NCBI GenBank assembly: GCA_029259995.1
Contig: JAJDEC010000585.1
Coordinates: forward strand, 1-6,360
DNA: 6,360 nucleotides
Source of the DNA: Phycisphaerae bacterium
Lineage (GTDB): Bacteria; Planctomycetota; Phycisphaerae; UBA1845; UTPLA1
Reading direction: 5' to 3'
Translations under genes and position numbers: made by a program
Shown: positions 1 through 5,784 of the stretch, piece after piece
Position numbering within the stretch: position 1 is the first letter of the stretch
Layout: each line of letters begins with the position of its first letter
Notes under the pieces: generated by a model
Database searches by the model: none
Seen by the model: only the letters and a program-made list of their open reading frames with translations
What the model was told of the DNA's origin: nothing

Positions 1-14
1 GGGACGACCACTTA

Positions 15-506
15 ATGGCATACCCGCGAACGTTTTCTCACATCGGTATCTCAGTCCCCGACGTGGAAAAGGCGGTGGCGTTCTACGGAGAGGTCATGGG
101 CTGGTACCTCATCATGAAACCTACCGTCATCACCGAGGAGTCCGAAACCGCCATCGGCCAGATGTGTATCGATGTCTTTGGTAGCGGATGGGGGTCATTC
201 AAGATTGCACACATGTCGACGGGCGACAGGATCGGGATCGAGATGTTCGAGTTCGCAAACAATGAACGCCCGCGCGACTTCGAGTATTGGAAGACGAGCA
301 CGTTCCACTTCAGCGTCCAGGACCCGGATGTCGAGGGTCTCGTGGAGAAGATCGTGGCCCACGGTGGTAAGCAGCGCATGCCGATCCGGGAGTACTACCC
401 GGGAGAGAAGCCCTACCGAATGGTCTACGTGGAGGATCCGTTCGGGCTCATCTTCGAGATCTATTCGCACAGCTATGAGTTAACGTATTCCCAGGGGGCG
501 TATTGA
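15..506 (+). CDS. VOC-fold (glyoxalase/dioxygenase-like) protein
   Basis: A 163-residue protein with the two paired beta-alpha-beta-beta-beta modules of the vicinal oxygen chelate superfamily. The first module opens with SHIGISVPDVEKAVAFYGEV (residues 8-27), the classic VOC start. The second opens near STFHFSVQDPD (95-105) and closes with EDPFGLIFEIYSHS (140-153). Residues placed like VOC metal ligands are His9, Glu76 (or Glu79), His98 and Glu148, so a divalent metal site looks intact. The length is typical of a single-chain, two-module member. The family includes lactoylglutathione lyases, extradiol dioxygenases, epimerases and resistance proteins, and nothing here fixes the substrate. The start at 15 fits the family N-terminus. 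The frame is open upstream to the window edge and no strong ribosome site is visible, so a longer form cannot be fully excluded. It lies just upstream of a low-GC stretch and has no obvious partner gene in view. Confidence 0.88.
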   Translation: MAYPRTFSHIGISVPDVEKAVAFYGEVMGWYLIMKPTVITEESETAIGQMCIDVFGSGWGSFKIAHMSTGDRIGIEMFEFANNERPRDFEYWKTSTFHFSVQDPDVEGLVEKIVAHGGKQRMPIREYYPGEKPYRMVYVEDPFGLIFEIYSHSYELTYSQGAY

Positions 507-848
507 GGAGCGTGTAGGCACTTCACGCCGATAACAAGACTCGCGTTTCAAGGCTCCAAAGGGCGATCTGGACCGCAAGAAGTTCAACTGGAGTCCTGTC
601 ACCCCGGGCAAAAAAGTTCCTCGGCCAACCCGTGCAGGAATTACCTCAAGGCAATCGACTTCTTTTCGGAGGAGGATATCGATCTCGTAAGTGGGCTGTT
701 CAGTGTTGCAAGCAGGATTGGCTCGCATCCTGGCCTCACCGATGAATCACAAGCAAGACTACTTCGGAGATACTGTTGGGTGACAGGCTCGTACATCGTA
801 ACATGCGATACCCAATGGAAGAGCAATGGGCACAAATGGTGAGGCTTA
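507..848 (+). other. Low-GC stretch without an intact gene; possible gene remnant
   Basis: These 342 bases hold no complete gene I can support. The frame that continues after the VOC stop stays open from 507 to a TGA at 840-842 but contains no ATG. Its last ~65 codons read like real protein (for example KAIDFFSEEDIDLVSGLF and then LLRRYCWVTGSYIVTC), while its first ~45 codons are low-quality Ser/Pro/Gln-rich sequence. A second frame, open from 535, reads plausibly (FKAPKGDLDRKKFNWSPV) up to a run of six A at 610-615. The two could be halves of one gene broken by a frameshift near that A-run. The TGA at 840-842 lies six bases before the next ATG, a spacing typical of coupled genes. I do not recognise the protein. 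It could also be non-coding sequence. Confidence 0.35.
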
Positions 849-1073
849 ATGCAAGAACCCGATCCAAAGCGGCCTTCACGACCCAAGCACTACAGTCTCG
901 TCGATCAAAAATCAGTCGATCCTTGGGAAGACGCCGAAACCGCCCACCTGCGCGAATTCCTTGAGCTCACCTACACAGAGCGCTTCAATCTGCTCATGCA
1001 CGCCATTGAATTCATGAACATGCTGCGACCACCCGAGACCGAACCGTCGTCGCTGTCCGACACAGTTGCGTAA
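849..1073 (+). CDS. Small hypothetical protein, 74 residues
   Basis: I do not recognise this protein. It is 74 residues, rich in acidic and hydrophobic residues, with a polar N-terminus (residues 1-25), a likely helical middle from DPWEDAETAHLREFLELTYT (about 24-43) to RFNLLMHAIEFMNMLRP (45-61), and a loose Ser/Pro/Glu tail. There are no cysteines, signal peptide or membrane segment. The helical core and small size would suit a DNA- or protein-binding accessory such as an antitoxin-like partner, but that is only inference. A GAGG at 841-844 sits four bases before the ATG, a short but usable ribosome site that overlaps the stop of the possible remnant upstream. It ends 14 bases from the convergent kinase gene. 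Base composition is less GC-rich than in the flanking genes, consistent with acquired DNA. Confidence 0.5.
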   Translation: MQEPDPKRPSRPKHYSLVDQKSVDPWEDAETAHLREFLELTYTERFNLLMHAIEFMNMLRPPETEPSSLSDTVA

Positions 1074-1087
1074 GCCCACGCCCCTCG

Positions 1088-2374
1088 CTACAAACTGAAA
1101 ATCAATATTCGATAATACCAGATCGCCAGCGCCCCCGTCGTTACAACCAGCAGTGCGAGCACTGTCCACGTGACCCAGCGCGGCATCAGCTTGACGGGCG
1201 GTTCCTTCGGCCCCAGATCCAGCGTGACGGTCAGGTCCGCCTGGCTGGGCTGAATCGCGCGAACCAGATCGGCCGCCAGCATCTCGCCGTCGTGATAGCG
1301 ATCGCGAATGTCAACGTGAAGGCACTGGGCGATAGCGTCCTTTAATCGGGAAGGCCATTCATCGGGCAGATCTTCGCTGCGGATGTCCTTCGCCCGTTTC
1401 TGCTGGCGGATCATTCCGCTCTTGCTGGAGGCGGCGATGAGTCGATCGCCCGTCAGGGCGTAATAGAGCGTCAGGCCGAGTCCGTAGATATCGCTTTCCA
1501 TCGTGGCCCGTTCGTGACGGGCGACTTCCGGCGAGATCCAGCCCGGCGTGCCCAGCGCGAGGGCCCCCGACTCCGGGACGTCGCCGCCGCTGACATCCGC
1601 GAGACCGAAGTCCGTCACTTTCACGCAGCCCGCTTCATCGATCATGATGTTGCCGGGTTTCACGTCACGATGCACGACGCCGCGCCGATGCGCTGCCGCC
1701 AGGGCGCGGGCCGCATTGGCGATTACATAACACGCCTGACTGATCGGTAATGGTCCACATCGCTTGACGAGATCGAGCAGCGTCGTCCCGTTGACGAGCT
1801 CCATCACGTAGTAGTACACGCCATCGATCTCACCAACTTCGAATATTGTGACGATGTTCGGATGCAGAATCTTCGCAGCGACGCGCGCTTCCTGGAGAAA
1901 CATTCGCTCGCCGATCGTCTCCGCATCCCCCGCCTTGTGATGTCGCGGCAGGAGCTTGATTGCCGCGTCGCGATCCAGTTCCTTGTCGTGCGCTTCATAG
2001 ACGTAGCCCATCGCGCCCTGCCCCAGCACGGCCTTGAGCTCGTAGCGACCGATGCGCCGGCCGACCCATTCGCTGGCCGGAAAGGCGTCGCGTTTCCTGG
2101 TCTTGGAGACAAGCTGTGCGACGGTCGACGCGTGATCCACGGCGCCGACGGCCGTCGACCCGAGTTCCGCCCAGGCGTTGGCTGCGTCGCCGAGAGCCCC
2201 GGCAACGTCCAGCGTCTTCTGCCGCTGATCGCGCCAGACATGGCCGCAATTGGGGCATCGAACCCGCTTGCCGCCGACGGCGTCGGTTGCCGGATAGCGC
2301 GCTCGACAGCGCGGACACTTCAGGCTCGACGGCTTTGCGTCGTGCTGCAAAGGATCATTTCCGTCGTTTGCCAT
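1088..2374 (-). CDS. Membrane-anchored Ser/Thr protein kinase with N-terminal zinc ribbon
   Basis: A 428-residue Hanks-type kinase that would phosphorylate Ser/Thr on unknown partners at the inner face of the membrane. An MJ0042-like zinc ribbon (about residues 18-48) has Cys20/Cys23 and Cys40/Cys43 in two CxxC pairs. A linker of about 60 residues follows. The kinase domain spans about 110-374: glycine loop GQGAMG (118-123), ATP lysine Lys140 in AAIK, helix-C glutamate Glu162, HRD with Asp237, DFG (255-257), and SPE in place of APE (281-283). All key catalytic residues are present, so it should be active. One hydrophobic segment (about 400-422, WVTWTVLALLVVTTGALAIW) lies at the very C-terminus with only a few residues after it, so there is no external sensor domain. 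The start at 2374 is chosen because GGAG lies five bases upstream and the zinc ribbon begins soon after. The frame is open further upstream to 2593, but that extension looks non-coding. Confidence 0.93.
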   Translation of the reverse strand: MANDGNDPLQHDAKPSSLKCPRCRARYPATDAVGGKRVRCPNCGHVWRDQRQKTLDVAGALGDAANAWAELGSTAVGAVDHASTVAQLVSKTRKRDAFPASEWVGRRIGRYELKAVLGQGAMGYVYEAHDKELDRDAAIKLLPRHHKAGDAETIGERMFLQEARVAAKILHPNIVTIFEVGEIDGVYYYVMELVNGTTLLDLVKRCGPLPISQACYVIANAARALAAAHRRGVVHRDVKPGNIMIDEAGCVKVTDFGLADVSGGDVPESGALALGTPGWISPEVARHERATMESDIYGLGLTLYYALTGDRLIAASSKSGMIRQQKRAKDIRSEDLPDEWPSRLKDAIAQCLHVDIRDRYHDGEMLAADLVRAIQPSQADLTVTLDLGPKEPPVKLMPRWVTWTVLALLVVTTGALAIWYYRILIFSL

Positions 2375-2379
2375 CCAGG

Positions 2380-2383
2380 CTCC
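2380..2383 (-). promoter_or_regulatory. Ribosome binding site that fixes the kinase start
   Basis: On the minus strand GGAG lies five bases before the ATG at 2374-2372. None of the upstream in-frame ATGs matches a family-conserved N-terminus, so this site decides the 428-residue start over a 501-residue form. Confidence 0.6.
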
Positions 2384-2555
2384 GTCCGTTGGCCAATTGA
2401 GTAATCGCTCCGGCTCGTTATTGACGATCGCGCCGCGGCGTCGCAGTATGCCAATCTTACGTGATAATTCATACTTCCCAAACGGAAATGGGATTGAGAT
2501 TACCGGCCGTCGCGGCATCTCGCGATGTGCCCATGAACACACAGGCCATCCAGCC

Positions 2556-3191
2556 ATGAAAACGCCGGCGTTGCCACCCAATGAAACCTGCATCGATCCC
2601 TGGCGGGATTTCGCACTGGCCTACGTTCGCGAGCACTTCGGCGATTCCGCCCCGCTGACGCTCGGAGAGCACCATTTGTTTCCCCTGTCGCCGCTGGAGG
2701 GCGACGGCGCAACGCTGGTCATTCGATTCGACGCCGATCGATCGGGCAGCGGCAGCCGTGCGTATTATGTCGTCGTCGGCCAGACGGAGACGAACTACTA
2801 CGACGGCGACAAGCTGAGCTTTGAGGAGGCATTCTCCCTTCATCTGGGAACACGATTCATGCTCGTGCTCGGCGTCGCACAGGTCAAAGACGACAAGGAA
2901 ACGCTGGGACCGGACGACAAGCCTTACGACGTGGAAAAAGACGCCCGGCTCATCGTCGATCGCGTGGCGCCCGCCTCCCCGCTGCGCGACGTGTCGCTCG
3001 CGGCACTCTTCGACGTCGGCGGAGAGCGGCACGCCGTCATTCGGGCGCGAATCGCGGATCTAGAAGTCTACATCATGGGCCGCGATGCCCCGTTCGGGTT
3101 TTCACTGAGAACCGACCTGCCCGCACCGCTGGCGTATCGCCTGCATATCGGCGGTGTACTGCGGACCGAACCGAAGCCTGAATCGGATTGA
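2556..3191 (+). CDS. Hypothetical protein, 211 residues
   Basis: I do not recognise this family. The product is 211 residues, soluble by appearance, with no signal peptide or clear membrane segment and a single cysteine near the N-terminus. It begins with a short Pro-rich lead and a helix (DPWRDFALAYVREHFGD, about residues 15-31). A beta-rich middle follows (TLVIRFDADRSGSGSRAYYV, about 51-70), then a Tyr/Phe-rich segment (NYYDGDKLSFEEAFSLHLGT, about 79-98) and further beta-like stretches toward a charged tail. It could be a small cytosolic binding or scaffold protein; no catalytic motif is evident. It is divergent from the kinase across 181 bases, which must hold the promoters for both. The ATG at 2556 has no convincing ribosome site. 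The frame is open back to a TTG at 2397, but that extension is Arg/Gly/His-rich, overlaps the kinase N-terminus and looks non-coding. Confidence 0.7.
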   Translation: MKTPALPPNETCIDPWRDFALAYVREHFGDSAPLTLGEHHLFPLSPLEGDGATLVIRFDADRSGSGSRAYYVVVGQTETNYYDGDKLSFEEAFSLHLGTRFMLVLGVAQVKDDKETLGPDDKPYDVEKDARLIVDRVAPASPLRDVSLAALFDVGGERHAVIRARIADLEVYIMGRDAPFGFSLRTDLPAPLAYRLHIGGVLRTEPKPESD

Positions 3192-3247
3192 CAGACATGC
3201 GTTGACGCGATTTCAAGGCCGCCAGGGCGTATTGGGGCCCGAAAAAC

Positions 3248-3275
3248 TTGACATATCGCGATATGCCGATATATT
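3248..3275 (+). promoter_or_regulatory. Sigma70-type promoter of the ArsR gene
   Basis: A perfect -35 TTGACA (3248-3253) is followed after 16 bases by TATATT (3270-3275), one mismatch from the -10 consensus. The expected transcription start falls at about 3281-3282, which is the ATG of the regulator, so the transcript would be leaderless. The sequence is strongly AT-rich against a GC-rich background. Confidence 0.75.
3252..3272 (+). promoter_or_regulatory. Probable ArsR operator inside its own promoter
   Basis: A perfect 14-bp palindrome, CATATCGCGATATG (3252-3265), overlaps the last two bases of the -35 box and fills most of the spacer. A third half-site, CGATAT (3267-3272), follows exactly 8 bp after the CGATAT at 3259-3264 and overlaps the -10 box. 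A dimeric winged-helix repressor bound here would block RNA polymerase, giving autorepression. The same half-site spacing recurs before the CstB-like gene. Assignment to this ArsR protein is inferred from position and repeat structure. Confidence 0.68.
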
Positions 3276-3281
3276 AAGAGT

Positions 3282-3587
3282 ATGGCGAGTCCGAAGCACA
3301 AGACGCTGCTCCCCCTGGAGCGACTCGAACAGGCCGCGGAGTGTCTGCGCACGCTGGCCCATCCGCATCGCCTGCGAATCGTCCAGATGCTGCTCGGCGG
3401 CGAGTACACCGTCGGCGAACTCGCCGAGGCCTGTGGCATCGCCAGCCATGTCGCGTCGGAGCACCTCGGCTTGATGAAAGATCGCGGATTGCTCGGCTGC
3501 GAGCGGGACGGTCGCCGCATGTACTATCATATTGAAGAAGACGGCCTCGCAAGCATCATGAATTGCATCGAGAAGCGGTTCGGCTGA
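3282..3587 (+). CDS. ArsR/SmtB-family transcriptional repressor
   Basis: A 101-residue winged helix-turn-helix regulator of standard ArsR length. The N-terminal helix carries LRTLAHPHRLRIVQMLLGGE (residues 22-41), the typical ArsR signature. The recognition helix region is YTVGELAEACGIASHVASEH (42-61), and the wing is LLGCERDGRRMYYHIEEDGL (70-89). Cysteines are at 21, 51, 73 and 95. The metal-binding ELCVCDL-type motif of classic ArsR/SmtB is absent, and the cysteine in helix 2 used by the BigR/SqrR persulfide sensors appears to be Gln35 here. Cys95 in the last helix is placed roughly like their second cysteine. The ligand is therefore uncertain, but the position directly upstream of two sulfur-transfer genes points to reactive sulfur rather than arsenite. 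No ribosome site is usable: the ATG lies at the predicted transcription start, so translation is probably leaderless. A run of eight T (3589-3596) follows the stop without a clear hairpin. Confidence 0.9.
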   Translation: MASPKHKTLLPLERLEQAAECLRTLAHPHRLRIVQMLLGGEYTVGELAEACGIASHVASEHLGLMKDRGLLGCERDGRRMYYHIEEDGLASIMNCIEKRFG

Positions 3588-3604
3588 CTTTTTTTTGAGG
3601 ACAC

Positions 3605-3632
3605 ATGTCGTTAAGTTACGACATTACGATAT
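3605..3632 (+). promoter_or_regulatory. Probable second ArsR operator, before the CstB-like gene
   Basis: An inverted repeat ATGTCGT-N6-ACGACAT (3605-3611 and 3618-3624) is followed by CGATAT (3627-3632), exactly 8 bp after the CGACAT at 3619-3624. The half-site CGAYAT and the 8-bp step match the site in the regulator's promoter. The reverse half-site sits 14 bp before the first forward one, against 6 bp in the other operator, a difference of one 8-bp step. I do not see a clear sigma70 promoter here, though the region is AT-rich. The site could control an internal promoter or readthrough from the regulator gene. Confidence 0.58.
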
Positions 3633-3638
3633 TTAGAC

Positions 3639-3643
3639 GGGAG
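3639..3643 (+). promoter_or_regulatory. Ribosome binding site for the CstB-like gene
   Basis: GGGAG lies ten bases before the ATG at 3654 and four bases before an in-frame TTG at 3648. Both starts are possible and differ by only two residues. ATG is preferred on codon type. Confidence 0.55.
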
Positions 3644-3653
3644 TGTCTTGAGC

Positions 3654-5129
3654 ATGTTGTTTCGAACCCTATATGACGAAGACCTCGCCCAGGCGGCCTA
3701 TCTGATCGGATGCCAGAAAACGGGAGAGGCGATCCTCATCGATCCCGAACGCGACATTGATCGCTACATCGACGAAGCGACGAGCCATGGCTTGCGCATC
3801 AAGGCCGTCGCGGAAACGCACATTCATGCCGACTTCCTTTCCGGCGCCAGGGAATTGGCCGAGAAAACGGGCGCCAAGCTCTATCTCTCGAACGAAGGCG
3901 ACGCCAACTGGAAGTACAATTGGCTCGGAGCCAAGTCGGGCGGCGGCCAATACGCGCATCAGTTGCTTCGCGACGGCGACGTGTTTCATGTTGGAAAAAT
4001 CGAATTCCGGGCCATGCACACGCCCGGCCACACGCCCGAGCACCTGAGTTACGTCGTCACGGATCGCGGCGGCGGTGCGGATGCGCCGATCGGTATCGCA
4101 TCGGGCGACTTTCTCTTCGTGGGCGACGTGGGACGACCGGACCTGTTGGAGACGGCGGCCGGTTTTGCGAACGTCAAGGAAGCGTCGGCCCGTCGCCTCG
4201 CACATTCTGTCAATCGAATCGCGGAACTGCCCGACTTCGTGCAGGTCTGGCCAGCCCACGGCGCCGGAAGCGCGTGTGGAAAGGCATTGGGCGCCGTGCC
4301 GCAATCCACGATCGGATACGAAATGCGATTCAATCCCGCGATCAAGCAGGCGGGTGATGAAGATCGATTCGTTGACTTCGTGCTGGCGGGCCAACCCGAG
4401 CCGCCCCTCTACTTCGGCCGCATGAAGACGGAAAACCGTGATGGTCCGCCGATCCTGGGCGAGCTTCCTTCCCCGCCCGAACTGTCCGCGTCGGAATTGG
4501 TCGCGTTGAACAAGCAAGACAGCGTCGTTCTCGATACGCGCGACTGGGCCTCATTCCGCGACGGCCACTTGCCCGGCGCACTCTTCGCCCCCATGGGTTC
4601 CTCGTTTCCGATCGTCGCGGGCTCCTACGTAAAGCCCACGGACAACATCGTGCTCATCGTCGCGGAGGAATCCAGAGATCGGGCGATTCGCAACCTGATC
4701 CGGATCGGTCTCGATCGCATCAGCGGCCACGCGCTACCGGCGGAAGTGGATGAAATCGATCCGCATCGACTTGTCGTGTCCGCCGAAACATCCGTCGCCA
4801 ACGCGCGAGCGCGAATCGAATCCGGCGAATGGGCCGTCCTCGATGTGCGCAGCGCGACAGAACGCAAGGACGGTCATATAGACAAGAGTCTTCACATCGC
4901 GCACACACGCCTTGCCGAGTCGCTTCAAGTCTTGCCGACCGATCGCCCGATTGTCGTGCATTGTCGAAGCGGCGCTCGATCGGCCATGGCCGCGGCGTTC
5001 CTGGAGCGCAACGGCATGGACGTCATTAACCTCGCGGGCGGATTCACTGCGTGGCAGACGACTAAATCGGATGCGAATGCGTGCCGCCAGAACGACGCGA
5101 ACAAGCGTTGTCCGACACGGACGCAATAA
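3654..5129 (+). CDS. CstB-like persulfide dioxygenase: MBL + pseudo-rhodanese + rhodanese fusion
   Basis: A 491-residue cytosolic protein with three domains in the order of staphylococcal CstB, a non-heme iron persulfide dioxygenase/sulfurtransferase that oxidises low-molecular-weight persulfides to sulfite. The metallo-beta-lactamase domain (about 1-250) carries ETHIHADFLSG with His56, His58 and Asp60, HTPGHTPEHLS with His126, GDFLFVGDVGRPDL with Asp158, and PAHGAG with His202. By analogy with ETHE1, the iron ligands would be His56, His126 and Asp158. Phe61 replaces the His of the usual HxHxDH motif, consistent with a mono-iron site rather than a two-zinc hydrolase. A rhodanese-like domain (about 277-366) lacks the catalytic cysteine, with VAEESRD (336-342) where CRxGxR should be, so it is a pseudo-rhodanese. 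The last domain (about 374-470) is active, with Cys437 in CRSGARS. A 20-residue polar tail adds two more cysteines (477 and 486). It lies 66 bases after the ArsR gene and 49 before the YgaP-like gene, probably in one sulfur-responsive unit. Confidence 0.9.
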   Translation: MLFRTLYDEDLAQAAYLIGCQKTGEAILIDPERDIDRYIDEATSHGLRIKAVAETHIHADFLSGARELAEKTGAKLYLSNEGDANWKYNWLGAKSGGGQYAHQLLRDGDVFHVGKIEFRAMHTPGHTPEHLSYVVTDRGGGADAPIGIASGDFLFVGDVGRPDLLETAAGFANVKEASARRLAHSVNRIAELPDFVQVWPAHGAGSACGKALGAVPQSTIGYEMRFNPAIKQAGDEDRFVDFVLAGQPEPPLYFGRMKTENRDGPPILGELPSPPELSASELVALNKQDSVVLDTRDWASFRDGHLPGALFAPMGSSFPIVAGSYVKPTDNIVLIVAEESRDRAIRNLIRIGLDRISGHALPAEVDEIDPHRLVVSAETSVANARARIESGEWAVLDVRSATERKDGHIDKSLHIAHTRLAESLQVLPTDRPIVVHCRSGARSAMAAAFLERNGMDVINLAGGFTAWQTTKSDANACRQNDANKRCPTRTQ

Positions 5130-5165
5130 TCGATGCAATGTTCGTGCGCGTTGACGAAATAGATG

Positions 5166-5171
5166 AAAGGA
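5166..5171 (+). promoter_or_regulatory. Strong ribosome binding site of the YgaP-like gene
   Basis: AAAGGA lies seven bases before the ATG at 5179. It is the best-spaced Shine-Dalgarno sequence in the window. It supports this start and independent translation 49 bases after the preceding stop. Confidence 0.6.
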
Positions 5172-5178
5172 ATCACCA

Positions 5179-5781
5179 ATGACGACTACCATCCACAACG
5201 ACAGCAAAGCCCGCGAATCGTCGGCGACGCAACCGACCGCCATCCAGGAAGTCGAGCCCGCCGTGTTGGCGCAGTGGCTCAAGGATGGACGCGCGATCGT
5301 CGTCGATGTGCGAGAGACTGACGAGTTCATCGCCGAGCGAATCGAAGGCGCCCTGAATCGTCCGCTCTCCGGATTCAACGCAGCGGACATGCCGTGGCGT
5401 CCGAACAAAACGATCGTGCTGAACTGTCGATCCGGCAATCGTTCGAAGGATGCGGCACGCCAGCTCGTTGCGGCGGGATGCGATTCCGTCTGTCATCTGG
5501 CCGGCGGAATTCAGGCGTGGGGCAAGGCGGGACTGCCGCTGAAGCGACTGGAAAAAGCGCCCATCAGCATCATGCGACAGGTTCAGATCACGGCGGGATC
5601 GATCGTCTTCGTCGGCACGCTGCTCGGCGCATTCGTGTCGCCGTGGTTCCTGCTGATCAGCGGATTCGTGGGGGCGGGACTCGTCTTCGCCGGTCTGAGT
5701 GGTACCTGCGGAATGGCATCGCTGCTTTCGCACATGCCGTGGAACAAGGCATTTCGAGGCGCGACCACCTGCGAAACATAA
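5179..5781 (+). CDS. YgaP-like membrane-anchored rhodanese (rhodanese + DUF2892-type)
   Basis: A 200-residue inner-membrane sulfurtransferase. After a polar N-terminus (1-20), a single rhodanese domain (about 22-121) contains VVDVRETDEFIAERIEGALN (41-60) and the active-site loop CRSGNRS (83-89), with Cys83 the expected persulfide carrier, then HLAGGIQAW (106-114). A DUF2892-like segment follows from about 129: IMRQVQITAGSIVFVGTLLG begins the first hydrophobic helix, a second spans about 155-173, and the region ends in SGTCGMASLLSHMPWNK (174-190), a characteristic closing motif with Cys177. The architecture matches Escherichia coli YgaP, whose gene lies beside the ArsR-type regulator ygaV. YgaP is a membrane rhodanese whose physiological acceptor is unsettled. 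Together with the CstB-like gene and the ArsR gene here it suggests sulfane-sulfur handling at the membrane. A hairpin follows its stop at once, so it is likely the last gene of the unit. Confidence 0.92.
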   Translation: MTTTIHNDSKARESSATQPTAIQEVEPAVLAQWLKDGRAIVVDVRETDEFIAERIEGALNRPLSGFNAADMPWRPNKTIVLNCRSGNRSKDAARQLVAAGCDSVCHLAGGIQAWGKAGLPLKRLEKAPISIMRQVQITAGSIVFVGTLLGAFVSPWFLLISGFVGAGLVFAGLSGTCGMASLLSHMPWNKAFRGATTCET

Positions 5782-5784
5782 GTG

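Noticed and set aside
1862..2404. 180-codon plus-strand open frame
   Set aside because: It is antisense to the kinase, whose conserved motifs prove the minus strand coding; this is a GC-rich shadow.
2397..2555. In-frame N-terminal extension of the 211-residue protein from a TTG
   Set aside because: It is Arg/Gly/His-rich, has no ribosome site, overlaps the kinase start region and looks like translated intergenic DNA.
2375..2593. Longer kinase start giving 501 residues
   Set aside because: The extra 73 residues show no domain, and the GGAG five bases before 2374 with the zinc ribbon right after supports the shorter form.
3282..3587. Arsenic-resistance role for the ArsR protein
   Set aside because: The canonical cysteine metal-site motif is absent and no arsenate reductase or arsenite pump is nearby.
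3589..3596. Run of eight T after the ArsR stop as an intrinsic terminator
   Set aside because: The sequence before it gives only about a 3-bp stem, too weak for a standard terminator; partial attenuation remains possible.
3669..4517. 282-codon minus-strand open frame
   Set aside because: It lies opposite the metallo-beta-lactamase domain and shows no recognisable motif.
5151..5156. TTGACG as a -35 box for the YgaP-like gene
   Set aside because: No -10 box lies at a suitable distance before or near the start codon.
4734..5438. 234-codon minus-strand open frame
   Set aside because: It runs antisense across the end of the CstB-like gene and the start of the YgaP-like gene, both well supported on the plus strand.
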